Source: Elysia marginata
Lineage: Eukaryota > Mollusca > Gastropoda > Plakobranchidae
DNA length: 28,828 nucleotides
Assembly: GCA_019649035.1 (NCBI GenBank)
Contig: BMAT01002374.1
Location: forward strand, 328,840 to 357,667
Direction of reading: 5' to 3'
The first letter of the stretch is position 1. Every line of letters starts with the position of its first letter. Position numbers and translations under genes: made by a program. Below, in pieces: positions 1 to 10,069 of this stretch. Below the pieces are notes generated by a model that did not search any database, was not told the origin of the DNA, and worked only from the letters and a program-made list of their open reading frames with translations.

Positions 1-15
1 TAAGACTAGGCTACC

Positions 16-17
<2 letters not shown>

Positions 18-55
<38 letters not shown>

Positions 56-135
56 GTAAAAAAGATAGATAGAAAGATAGAAAGATAGATAGATAGATGG
101 AAAGATAGATAGATAGATAGAAAGATAATAGATAC
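18..135. repeat. (TA)n followed by (GATA/GAAA)n microsatellites
   Basis: An alternating TA tract (about 18-55) runs into an A-rich stretch of GATA, GAAA and GATG tetranucleotides (about 64-130). The open frame that runs through it on the minus strand is a product of the repeat, giving Ile/Tyr/Ser-rich low-complexity peptide, and is not a gene. Confidence 0.95.
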
Positions 136-1080
136 ATAGAAAGAGATAGCGAAAGAAGTATATAAAAATACAATGAACAGAGACGTGAATAGAATGGGTA
201 AACATGAAATTATCGACATGATACACAAACAGGTCAACAAATAAAAACAAAGTGAAATAGAAGGGCACATAATAGACAGATAGACAACGAATAACGTGAA
301 AAACTGTGCTTAAACAAATCTATTACCATCAATAAACATTGAAATTTTAAAAAAAATCCTCCATTTTGAAATAGTAATGAAAGAAACACTATGAAGCCAT
401 TAAAAACCGAAAGGATATATTAAATCACCAAACACCTGATTGTTCATATCGAATCACCATACAACTGATAGTCAAAACACAAAATCCGAGTAAAAGGCAA
501 GCCGGATGCAGAGCTAAATGTAGCAAAAAAAAATAATAAAAAAAAAAATTCAAGGACACAAAGATCAATACTCGTGCATTATCGTTGACTAGGACTTCAC
601 AAATGCGTATCAGAACACAACATTAATCAGTCACTCTTATCGATGACATAACCTCGAAACTACAAAAGCAATTTAAGCTTTTTTTAAGTGGAAGTTCAAG
701 GTTTACCTACCAGTGAGAAGACTACTAAAAGTGCAGCCTACGGTCTAGATCTATTCGGTTAAAGAAAATGTTAAAAAGCCTCTTGTCAAACCACCAATAA
801 ACGTATTTTTCACGTCTGCATTTCTTTCATTGCCTCAATCCCAAGCTTTTAAAAAAAATCTAGATTCTAAACTTTTACAAGTGTCACAGCAACAATGCTA
901 TAAACAAAACAGAACCAAAGAGGGTTAGAATGACAATGTCACTTTTTCACACACACGAAAACTCCACCACTGCTACACAAATGAATCGATGATAAGCCAT
1001 GCCCTTTATCGAACTGGTCACAAAAATAATCATTACCAATACTTCTTGTGACAAAGATAAGATAACACTCCTCCACCGGC
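136..1080. other. AT-rich stretch with no recognisable feature
   Basis: About 940 bases of AT-rich sequence with several short A-runs, for example around 527-548. No open frame of note and no repeat or RNA gene was recognised. Confidence 0.6.
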
Positions 1081-1086
1081 ATAAAA

Positions 1087-1302
1087 CTACAACCTATGTG
1101 TAAACACCAACTTGGACCCACGTTTTGCGGCCTCGAAGCATTCGATGTGAGTTGTGTGTTCTACACCGTCTCCATGACAACCAGGACAGGGAAAATCCTG
1201 AAAAAAAAACGAGCCGTTCTTCTGGTGTTCCCGTCCTTCGGAGAAATCCCTTAATTCTTGGCAATCTCCCATCAGAGCAGATTGAGTTAGCGCGGCTTGC
1301 AT
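1087..1302 (-). CDS. Possible exon(s) of unknown gene (71-codon ATG frame)
   Basis: Unrecognised. A minus-strand frame begins with an ATG near 1302 inside a GC-richer island (about 1081-1345) that stands out from its AT-rich surroundings. The first ~30 residues are polar (around SALMGDCQELRDFSEGRE). In the middle lies a minus-strand polypyrimidine run ending in CAG (AG at 1199-1198), a textbook splice-acceptor shape. The sequence after it could therefore be a separate internal exon beginning near 1197; it reads DFPCPGCHGDGVEHTTHIEC and is Cys/His-rich. That spacing hints at a small metal-binding segment but matches no zinc finger I know. No convincing donor follows. It could equally be promoter or UTR sequence, because an RFX-type X-box word (1168-1181) overlaps it. 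Seen: open frame, acceptor-like site, base composition. Inferred: coding status. Confidence 0.22.
   Translation of the reverse strand: MQAALTQSALMGDCQELRDFSEGREHQKNGSFFFQDFPCPGCHGDGVEHTTHIECFEAAKRGSKLVFTHRL
1168..1181 (+). promoter_or_regulatory. X-box-like RFX site GTCTCCATGACAAC
   Basis: The 14-mer fits every position of the X-box consensus RYYNYYATRRNRAC known for RFX factors at ciliary gene promoters in nematodes. It differs by one base from the site at 3713-3726. It lies inside the GC-richer island and inside the possible minus-strand exon. Confidence 0.3.
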
Positions 1303-1344
1303 AGTTTCCGCCGCAGCAATCTGGAGAGTTGAGCCGCCTTGTAA

Positions 1345-1600
1345 TATGCTGGATTAGAGGTTGTTCGGCGTTTCCTTGCTACTGATACCAATCGTATATA
1401 TTTAGGACCAGAGCGTAAAAAGCGTAAGGTGGGACTTTGGGCAAAAGGCTTCTAGAGAATGGGCATAATAATAGTCAAAACGTAAAATAAAAACCGTAAC
1501 CAATTTTAATAAGGAGTTAAGAGAAAAACCGACGCGTTCTGACCGATATAGTGAATAACGCTTTTGACGTTTTAGGTCTTTTTGATATCGAGATTTAACG
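1345..1600. other. Unannotated AT-rich spacer
   Basis: No open frame of note and no repeat was recognised between the GC-richer island and the 34-bp tandem duplication. Confidence 0.5.
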
Positions 1601-1601
1601 A

Positions 1602-1669
1602 ACTTGCTGAAAGCTTAACAGGTATTAGACAGTGTACTTGCTGAAAGGTTAACAGGTATTAGACAGTGT
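1602..1669. repeat. 34-bp tandem duplication (two copies)
   Basis: Two adjacent 34-bp units, 1602-1635 and 1636-1669, each begin acttgctgaaag and end tattagacagtgt. They differ at one base (agcttaac versus aggttaac). Such close identity suggests a fairly recent local duplication. Confidence 0.93.
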
Positions 1670-2054
1670 ACATCGGAATATGTGGTAGATAGAGTCTATT
1701 GGTTGGAATACTCTTCCGCGTCCTAAAATCCCTAATTATGTTGTTATTATAACCGTTTTAATTGTAATGTTTCATTGTGGGGCTGTTTGCTTAACATATC
1801 AAGGATCGTAGCATCACATAATTCAACATGTTTTGTCATATTTGGATGGTAAATAAACTTCCCTTGATTGCGAAGATTTAAGATTTAAGAACTGATGCAC
1901 CCATAGGTTAAAAAAATGGTTCTCAATATATTTCAACCCTGGACAATTTCCACAATAAGTTAGAGAAGTTTACTCAGTTTTCGTGCTATCTGGAGAAAAC
2001 GGCTTTTATACGGTTACTTGAAATTGGTCCGTTCTGGAAACCAAGGATGTTATG
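1670..2054. other. Unannotated AT-rich spacer
   Basis: About 385 bases with no open frame of note. Nothing was recognised. Confidence 0.5.
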
Positions 2055-2285
2055 TAATAAAGATAATAGAAGAACTTCTTATGCATTTATACATAGATAA
2101 AAGCATGCCGACAATGAAGATAGAAGATCAACTTTTTATAAATTTTTATGCATACCTAGATACACGTATAAGTAACTAAGATATTAGACGAACTTTTTTT
2201 AAAGTCATACCTTGATACACCCATTAACACAATAAAGATAAAGGACGCACTTTCTATAGATTTATAATTTGCGATATACGTTCGT
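2055..2285. repeat. Degenerate ~58-bp tandem array, about four units
   Basis: The anchor word yaataaagata (or a close variant) starts at 2055, 2112, 2173 and 2230, giving spacings of 57, 61 and 57. After each anchor comes a rac(t)ttctt/acttttt block and an A/T-rich block. In the middle units (from 2112 and 2173) a gatacac word also falls at a similar offset. Units have diverged strongly, so this is an old minisatellite. Confidence 0.6.
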
Positions 2286-3380
2286 TTTGTGAACTAATTT
2301 TTTTGTTATATTCTATTAGAACCGCACTGACGGCTCTCATATAATCGCATTGTATGCTGTAAAGTCAAGGCGATGTCAAATGCACAAATCCAAGTTAAAA
2401 ACGTCATAAAGGACGAAAAATATGGGGTATTCCTGCAGTTGTGCAATTTCAACTATAATATGTCTAAGAACGGTTACTAATATGCGATTTCCCTTTTCGA
2501 ATCAGAGTGTAAATACTTAGGCCCTAGTACCCACTGTCACCGTTTCACAAATATTTTCATTCTTCGCTTATCGACATAAGTGTTTTGCCATAATTATTCT
2601 TATTGTTGTTCCATGCAAAGGCTCTAAGATATCAGTCATTGCTGTAGATGCCTCCTGGGAAATGTATGAAAATCTGTTTTTAAGTAAACCTCCCATTTTC
2701 AATTTTTTAAAACCTTTGCTTGTCCTGTTTCCTCATTATTTATTAAGATAACTTTATGTTGAAGCCACAGCCGTACTGCGTTTAAATCAATCTCAAACGG
2801 ATTTGTTTATCTCTCAATGTTCACTTTGAGCAACTTTGGAGTAGTTATGGTCTTTGTGCTATTTTTCATACACTTGATTTTTTTTTTCATTGTTAACCTT
2901 CTTATCAAGTGTTTTGATTTCCTATTATTTACTAGTAAACTTTGTCCCTTCCCATTGTATATTCAGCATAATAAATTCAAAAGCAATTTTCATTTATTTA
3001 AATGAATTTGTTGACCGCCGATACGTTAAAAATTGGTCATAATTTTTGTCATTAAATCAATATAAAGACAACTTTATATCGTTTGCATTCCCTTGCACCC
3101 AATTTAAACGAGAAATGTTCATATTCTTGGCTATAAAAAGAATTGAGAATTCCAAAGTAAGAAACATTTGAGACCTTAAAACAAGTTTACGATTCGAGTT
3201 AATTACAAAGATCGAGAAATTATATCTCTAATATTGCCAGTTCAACAATATTTTGTTGTTATAGTTTACATAAACTGCTAAAGATCTTTGCCATGTGCCT
3301 TATCATTCTTACAAGACTAAAAAAACCTCAGAAGACACCAGACTAGCTAAACTGATCAGTTTGCTTTAGATTCAGAGATA
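2286..3380. other. AT-rich stretch without recognisable gene
   Basis: About 1.1 kb of AT-rich sequence. The longest plus-strand frame (2817-3005) is a Phe/Leu/Ile-rich, T-driven reading with no domain. A TATAAAAG word at 3132-3139 has no initiator at the right spacing. Nothing else was recognised. Confidence 0.55.
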
Positions 3381-3383
3381 GTA

Positions 3384-3445
3384 TATAAAGACAAAGAAAA
3401 ATTCTTTTCGCTCTACACAGAACTTGCGGTCAACGGTCAAAGACA
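3384..3445 (+). promoter_or_regulatory. Candidate RNA polymerase II core promoter (TATA + initiator-like)
   Basis: TATAAAG at 3384-3390 is followed 31 bases on by an initiator-like word centred on A3415 (CTACACA, six of seven positions of YYANWYY). AGACA at 3441-3445 fits the downstream-promoter word RGWYV within one base of its usual offset. The first ATG is at 3485, giving a 70-base leader. TATA words are frequent in AT-rich DNA, so the support is the spacing only. Confidence 0.3.
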
Positions 3446-3484
3446 GTAACTTCTGAGTGAATCAAGTAAAACCAAAGCTTTCGG

Positions 3485-3682
3485 ATGAGTCAGCAATGTT
3501 CATTCAGTTCAAGCGATCTAACATCCATTATTTTTTTTTCTACAGAGATTTTTTCCAGGGGTCTTTGCCATTACACCAATAGCAATAAAAACAGAGACCT
3601 AAAGAGCGGCAGCCTTCGATTCAGTCTGTCAAGAGTCGTGGTCTCAAGCTTCCGACTTTATTGCAAATATCTGCACCCGTGA
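3485..3682 (+). CDS. Possible first exon of unknown gene (65 codons)
   Basis: Unrecognised. The frame opens with the first ATG downstream of the TATA/initiator candidate and runs to a stop at 3680-3682. The peptide is Ser-rich with a basic patch (NSNKNRDLKSGSLRFSLSR) and has no signal peptide, membrane segment or known motif. The word GTGAGG begins at 3679, so the real exon could end at 3678 with the stop falling inside an intron; the preceding CCC is not the preferred exon end. The only reason to list it is its place downstream of the promoter-like cluster. It may well be noncoding. Confidence 0.2.
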   Translation: MSQQCSFSSSDLTSIIFFSTEIFSRGLCHYTNSNKNRDLKSGSLRFSLSRVVVSSFRLYCKYLHP

Positions 3683-3712
3683 GGACTTGAGGGCTGTGTA
3701 CTTTAAACTCTG

Positions 3713-3726
3713 GTTTCCATGACAAC
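3713..3726 (+). promoter_or_regulatory. X-box-like RFX site GTTTCCATGACAAC
   Basis: Fits all positions of RYYNYYATRRNRAC and is one base off the vertebrate-type palindrome GTNRCC(N)RGNAAC in its right half. It lies about 300 bases downstream of the candidate start site at 3415 and repeats 13 of 14 bases of the site at 1168. Confidence 0.3.
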
Positions 3727-5788
3727 GTGAAACCAAATGTCAAGCAGAAAAAGCAAATATTTCACACGTTTCCTTTCTCACGAAATATGCGTTTAATTAT
3801 ATTTTATATCGATGTTAACATTGAATTATAATGTACAGAGATTTGTTTAAGGGGTCATAAAAATACCGTAAGTACATTTAAAGGAGAAATTAGCCTTTTT
3901 ATGTTGCTATATTCAAGTTTTCCACAAGAATTTCAAAGGATATGCCAGTTCAATGCACATTTTAAAAGTTTGGTCTGAATTATTAGCGAAAATCCGATCT
4001 CGACCGGCATGTAGCCAATTCATATAAAATAAACAATATAAAAATAGTTTAGATTTCTTCCAAAAATCAATAATCTTTTTTTCTTTGTAGTACTGTGATC
4101 TTCCATGAATGATTTCTTTTGATGTCTATACTAACTCTGCCTAATATTTACCATTATCATGCTGCCATGTTTCGGTTATTGTTACTTTTGGCTCTTTCGT
4201 TTTTTATTGTGAATAATGGAAAGCATGCACAAATCTGATTACATTTCAGACAGGCTTCATTTTGATACACTACAACTCGCATACATTTGAGATCGAGCAT
4301 GCATGTAAGATGTATCACCACTCGATACAGAGTCGATCCAATTGTGTGGTCTAATTTTTTTTCACGCAATGCATAATTACTCTTTAAACTTTAGCCAAGA
4401 TAAAATATGCCTAGCGCGAGGAAACATAGAAAATAAACAAAAAAACCTACAAAGGACCTTTGAAAATTAGGTAAAAAAAAAGAATGACCAAACAGTATAG
4501 ATCTTTGTCTTAGCTAAATTAACCCCGAAAGTCAATGAAATCAATCGACGTTACGTTTTGAAGATCTTCTATGTTCACGTTAGAAGACATCAGAGAAGTT
4601 CTTTTTTGTTAACATGCTCACGACAATAGACGAAGTTGTAAGAAACAAAGTAAAGTAAAAAAGAGTTGTTCTTATTGGAAATTGTAGATAGATAAGTAAG
4701 TAAATCCTATAACGACTTGGTTTCACAGCGATTTGGGTAGTTCAAAAATTCGTGAACACTGAACCTTTTTTGAAACTGAGGTGTAAGTTTTATATGACCG
4801 AGACACTAGATTTCACAAGTCTTTACATCGGATGCGATAAAAATGAGAAGGCTTAGGGTGCTGGTAATGGGCAATTTCGCGAGCTTTATCACCTCGCATC
4901 GAATTATTAATACGATTAAACCTCAGGTACGTATTTAATTAAATTAAACTCTTGTTCCCTCGGATTTACAGGTACGAGTAATTATGAGTAATTATATCTA
5001 ATCATCGCTGAAGGTGAAAATACGCGTGCATAATAAAGACAAATCATGTAAGTGCAAACTCAGATCATCCTCAACAACCAATTCTCATGCATGTGACATT
5101 GACCAGTACGCACAATCTCCTTGCGAGACAAATTTACCTACGCATTTTCACGTGCAGATTATATCTAGCTTCGGAGAATCGATCCACTCACTCACTGCAA
5201 ATCTCTCTCATCACATAATGTCGTGTCCACAAGCGAGACATGCGTCACAGGTCTCGGTGCTTGAAGGGTCATTATGAAAACCTGCCGATTGGGTTAAATA
5301 AGTTAAAAGACAATCTATCGTAACGGTATCGAATTGCTAAGAGTCGGCTTAGAAAGAAGAATTAAGAACCAATTATTCAGCTTGTTAGGCTGAGTTCTTG
5401 ATTTTTAATTTTTTTTCTCCTGAGTTATTTTTTTTAATCGGGAAAAACCTTAGATGGTAGGAAAGTACCTATATACAAAACGTCCCGTACTGGCCTAACT
5501 GACCATAAAAATATGAGAAAAATGTTTCTATTGCTCCAGTTTTCTAAGATTAAGCACACGTATGACTTATAAATAAATGGAAATTAATCGCCTCTCTTTT
5601 AAGATAACTGAAATTAGAGACACGGAAGAGAGAAGATTTTATAATACTTTGGGAAAATTATAAACAATAGGTTGGGAATGAGATGAATCATGAACGTGCC
5701 ATTTAAACTAGTAAAATGTAACAATAAACAAGCTTTTCTACCTTACAGAGTAATGAGACTACTCAGACACAAATTCATGTCATCTATA
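3727..5788. other. AT-rich stretch without recognisable gene
   Basis: About 2 kb. Minor structure only: a perfect direct repeat of gagtaattat (4976-4985, 4986-4995). A plus-strand frame at 5014-5277 (87 codons, somewhat GC-richer, rich in Ser/His/Cys) has no ATG at its start and no known domain. A minus-strand frame at 4157-4369 is also unrecognised. No RNA gene was seen. Confidence 0.5.
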
Positions 5789-5811
5789 TGAGAGAGAGAG
5801 AGAGAGAGGGA

Positions 5812-5861
<50 letters not shown>

Positions 5862-5960
5862 GAGAGGCAGGCAGAGACAGAGAGAGACATAGACAGAGAC
5901 AGAATGGCAGACAGACAGAATGACAGACAGAAACAAAGAGAGATACAGAGATATAAAGAA
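5789..5960. repeat. (GA)n microsatellite decaying to GACA/CAGA
   Basis: Nearly pure GA dinucleotides (about 5789-5858) grade into cagacaga/gagaca mixtures. Overlapping minus-strand frames through it read as poly(Ser-Leu) and are artefacts of the repeat. Confidence 0.97.
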
Positions 5961-6060
5961 AGTCAGAGACAAGAAAACATTTAATCTTACCGGGAATCAC
6001 AGCTTTCCACATTTTCGCTTCTTCACTAGGATGGTAGATGAAAAACAAGAGCTTCAAAGT

Positions 6061-7070
6061 GAAATCTATTCGTCAATTAATACTCCAAACAAGGAACACT
6101 TCTTGACTTGAACATGCACTTCGCCATTCCTCCTATGCTTTACATTGGTGAGAAGCCTCTTTCGCCTGTTATTGGTAGACTTTCAACTTTTTAAAACTTT
6201 ACCAACAGATTCAAACCTCACACATGAATCGAATCAATGATCAATGACACAAGCAGTTTCCATGTGTCGTCTCCTGTCTAACTCTAAGGTTCTTGAAAGG
6301 AAACTATCTTTTCATCACATTAATCCGTCATTGACAAGAACTGTAAGCATGGAACATTGTACACAGCTTTCAAATTTTGTTTAAAAGTTTAACACTTCAA
6401 ACCGGCTAGTAGTTTTTTTTAAATAAATAATTGAACATATTTCAATAATTCTCTTGAAACTTCTACATACACCCACAACCAGTCTGGCCTGTATAAGGCT
6501 GACCTAACCGACGACGTAAACAAATGTCTCCCCCCCCTCCCCCAAGATTCACACTGACGTGTCAACACAGTAAGTGTTTTTAATTTTGTGAATAGTTCTA
6601 AGCCTTTTCGGAACACTAATACGCAAGGTCAATGTTGTGTTTTTTTCTTTATTTAAGCTTGTTTATCTTTGAATGGTCTGTTTCGGCCCCTCATTATAGG
6701 TCGCGCTTCCCACAGCAACAAAAATATTCCGAAAAATGTTAATATCAAGATTATTATGATTATAACCCTAGGCCTCCATACTCAAAAGGCCTGTCAGTCA
6801 AAATGTAAACAAACTTGTGCATGAGAGTATCTCTTTTAACTTCTTAGTATAGTTAGGGCACATGAGAACTCAACTAATGCTTCGTTGTTATGGGCCGGCC
6901 CAAAACAAAGTTACATACAAAATATAGGGAATATGATATCTACTCATGTTGGAGTGCTCGGCATATCCTACGGCGGCCTAGTTATGACCTAAACTTGTAC
7001 TTAATCGTATGGGTTTACGATTTAGACCGATAAAGTACAGACGAGTAGATTTAACAATCAAAAACTTCAT
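6061..7070. other. Unannotated stretch with a C-rich run
   Basis: About 1 kb without a recognisable gene. It holds a C-run interrupted by one T (about 6530-6543). A minus-strand frame at 6419-6616 shows no domain. Confidence 0.5.
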
Positions 7071-7074
7071 ATAC

Positions 7075-7320
7075 TAATAATAATAAGAATGAATGATAAT
7101 AATAATAATCATAATAATAAAAAAATAATGATAACAATTACGATAAAAATAATAATCAAAATAATGGCAATAATGATAATAAATTAATGATGATAATAAT
7201 AATAATCATAATAACAAAAATAATAATGACAAAAATAACAATAATAATGATAATAATAATAATAATAATAGTAATAATAATATAATAATAACCATAACAA
7301 TAATTATAATAATAATGATA

Positions 7321-7363
<43 letters not shown>

Positions 7364-7365
7364 GA
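7075..7365. repeat. Imperfect (AAT)n microsatellite
   Basis: About 290 bases of AAT triplets with scattered atg, aac and atc variants, ending in a pure run (7319-7362). Minus-strand Leu/Ile/Tyr-rich frames here are repeat artefacts. Confidence 0.97.
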
Positions 7366-7552
7366 TCATGTTGTAAGCGGTCCAAGTAGAAAGCCGAACA
7401 GTCCAAAAAGTCAACACTTTTTGTAGTGACTTGTAGAGTATAACAATGAAAATGGTTAAACTTATAGGAAGGTCAAGATAAACTTTAAAATAGTTGGCCA
7501 CAAGCACGCAGGTCCACATAACAATATTCCTAATATAAAAGGAGGTTGCAAA

Positions 7553-7564
7553 GGGGGGGGGGGG
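7553..7564. repeat. 12-bp homopolymer G run
   Basis: Twelve consecutive G in an otherwise AT-rich context. Similar G or C runs occur at about 14077-14089, 20842-20852 and 22894-22902. Confidence 0.98.
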
Positions 7565-9755
7565 CATATCACTGAGTTTTTGCTTCCCGGCCTGTATTGG
7601 AACAGATGACATCAAGCGCCGATACACCTATCGCATAGATTTGTTTACATTCTTGTTTCTTGTTTTTCTTGGGCTGTCTGGCTTTCTACCGATATCGCAT
7701 AGCACCACACACTGGGTCTACAATTATACAAAGATGATTGAGTAATTAATGTTTACAAACACACCGATTTCGACTCTTTACCACAAAGCATTGCGACAAG
7801 CCTTAAGAATAATTTGCTCACGCTAAAATTATTTCTTTCGAGTTGCAAAAAGTCAGTCCAGAGATCACATCCTGTAGATTACACAATGAAATTAACTGGA
7901 CAGTCATAAAAAATGCCCTTACTAAAAGTTTACAACGTAACAGTGCATTGGAGACCAAACACAGCACTTTGTTTCACTACACACAGCAAATGAACACAGC
8001 ATCGTGTTAACCACCGAGGCGACCAACTTTAATCTCCACAGTACACCCGCCAGTCTTAAAACCCACCTAATACCGTGACCAATCAATGCCCACTTGGTCA
8101 CAGTCGCATAACCCTTAGTGAAACGTTGGTTGTATCCCGTACTTTTAATTGATGGCCGCCAGACAGAGAGCCTTTGGCTGTCCATAGGCTTAATGGCATT
8201 GATTCTAACAGCTAGTTTTGTTATCCAAGCTGGCATTGATTGCCTGCTCTACGAAGTAAAAAAACAAAAGGCTGTCGACGTGTGTGGGAAGCAACACTTT
8301 GAGGAGGCGAAACAACACCGGCCTCTCGTTGCTTTCTTTATGCTTTGTGGACGGAAAGGTGTTTGATCTTCTCAAAATATATCGCGATCAGTGTAATTGA
8401 GTCGCATGTCGGAAATTTTGTTCTGAAAAAAAAAGGTTGTAAAAGATTCATCTATCTATTTTTTTCTCTATCATTTTAAAAGAAAATAAGGTCTTATATC
8501 TTTCCACAAAATTCTGATCATTTTGCTAATATTTAACGTTTGGAGACTTAGAAAAAGGGGCGAAATGAAAAGAAATATCAAGGCCCAGTAATGTGAAAAT
8601 AACCAAAACGACATCCGACTTGTTTCCATTGGTTGCGAGACTTATTGTGTAATACGAGGATGGTTTTAAAGTACTAAAAACTGAAAAGTTTATAAAACTT
8701 TCGAAAATAAATACGTTCTTGAAATACATGACAAAAAGATACGAAAGAAACTCTGATCCTGGACATTTTATAACCGAATTATAGCATACTTTAAAAATAT
8801 TAAGACTATAATATTTAAACACCAACCCTAGAATAACAACCTATGCAATTAATCGGCGCCAAAGTTCTTCCCACAGAGACACCAGCTCTCTTGACAATTG
8901 AAAAAGAATACGATTTAAGACACTCTGTTTCTGCATATCGCAAATTCAAGAAAAGCTTCAGTTATTTCTTCCTGGAAGTAGTTCTGAGCGGGGGTTTGAC
9001 TTTTAAAAAATGATTTGTACATCTAATATAATTCTTGAATGGAAAAGTTGTAACTAAAGGAAAAGACAATAAACTGCACTCATTCCTGACAATTTCTTGT
9101 TAGAATATAACCACCATGTTGCTCTAATTTATCCAAAGCAAATTCTATCATTAATTTAGCACTTTTTTTTAGGAAAGCGCATTTTTAAAGCATGGCCCAA
9201 TCGAAAAAAAAAAACCTGGGCAAGCTCCGGTTAGTGTCTCTCTTGTTTTTATTTTTCTCTAAAAACGAAATACATGCACATCAATGCAAGACCTGAATCA
9301 ACCATTATGCTGGAATTACGTCTTTGAGGGACTCTTGGTACAGGAGTACAAGAAGTGAAATTTTAGTGCGACGAATTGTGTGGTTTCGTGTTGAGACCAA
9401 TAATAATTATTACCGGGCATCGTCTCTGGAGCGCCTTATTACGCTGTTACCCAATCAACACCGCTTCAAGCTCTAGGTGCTGAGTACACTGTGCGGCAAA
9501 TTCCTTTCGTATAAATTAGATCTATTTTCTCGATAGGCAGAGCAAGTAGGGTCAGTTTTTAGAAAGCGAGACAAACTACGGCTCTTTAGAAAGCTATGGC
9601 CCGACAAGACTTAGGGTTAAGATGGTGACCCCGATTAAAAAAAAACTCTCTCAGAAAGAAAATGGGTTCGATAAAAATGCTAAAACAACAAATGGATGAA
9701 ATTCACATAATAAAAAAACCTGAGCTGAAGTCAACAATATTGCAAAGTCATGCTG
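7565..9755. other. Mixed stretch with one GC-richer island (about 7930-8340)
   Basis: No gene can be called. The island 7930-8340 is open on both strands. On the plus strand a frame ending at 8365 lacks an ATG at its opening and encodes a hydrophobic segment (around LWLSIGLMALILTASFVI) followed by a charged tail. On the minus strand a frame from 8236 to 7922 is Trp/Val/Leu-rich. Neither matches a family I know. Within the island caatcaatgcc (8081) is the inverse of ggcattgattg (8233). The rest is AT-rich; a minus-strand frame at 8526-8825 is low-information. Confidence 0.45.
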
Positions 9756-10069
9756 AAAAATTTTTGGTTGGGGTTTGCCTTATCAGTGTGGCGGAGTGGT
9801 TAGCGCGTCGGACTCGAGATCTGGAGGTCGCGGGTTCGATTCCCGACCATGCCATGTTGCAATTGCCTTGGGAAAGCAATTTACCCTAACTTTCCCCAGT
9901 CCACCCACCTGTAAAATGGGTACCCAGCTACAGGCTTCAAATGTACTGGTCTGTTGGGGCATTAGTGACGCTGCTCTGTGGCGACACAGTTACGCTGAGT
10001 AACGAAGACAAATTTCCCGAAAAGGATTAATATAGTATATAAAAATTAAAAAAAAATTACCAAAAATTT
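9756..10069 (+). mobile_element. tRNA-derived SINE with A-rich tail
   Basis: A tRNA-like head (9782-9854) has an A box TGGCGGAGTGG at 9789 and a B box GGTTCGATTCC at 9833, at the exact canonical 44-base spacing. The anticodon-like loop CTCGAGA is closed by a five-pair stem, with CGA at the anticodon position. The acceptor stem pairs at only about three of seven positions, so this is a SINE head rather than a working tRNA. The body then carries ccttgggaaagcaatttaccc, which resembles the conserved CCTTGGG..AAGGCACTTTACC core of V-SINE-type elements, and cacctgtaaaatgggtacc, a word also common in tRNA SINEs of marine invertebrates. It ends in an A-rich tail (about 10041-10057). The 8-bp word aaaaattt flanks it on both sides (9756-9763, 10062-10069) as a possible target-site duplication; being low in complexity this is only suggestive. 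SINEs are transcribed by RNA polymerase III and moved by a partner LINE. Confidence 0.8.

Noticed and set aside
5014-5277. 87-codon plus-strand frame in a slightly GC-richer patch
   Set aside because: No ATG at its opening and no recognisable domain. Kept only as a note in the spacer entry.
5743-6057. Overlapping Ser/Leu-rich open frames on the minus strand
   Set aside because: They are readings of a (GA)n/(CT)n array, with no unique domain. The same applies to frames at 15748-16248, 21017-21485 and 23689-24156.
7922-8365. Overlapping 104-codon minus-strand and 82-codon plus-strand frames
   Set aside because: Both strands are open in the same island, the plus frame lacks an ATG at its opening, and neither matches a known family. 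The hydrophobic segment alone is not enough.
9782-9854. Functional tRNA gene with CGA anticodon
   Set aside because: The acceptor stem pairs poorly and a T-stem pair is lost, a serine tRNA would need a long variable arm, and SINE-type body sequence follows.
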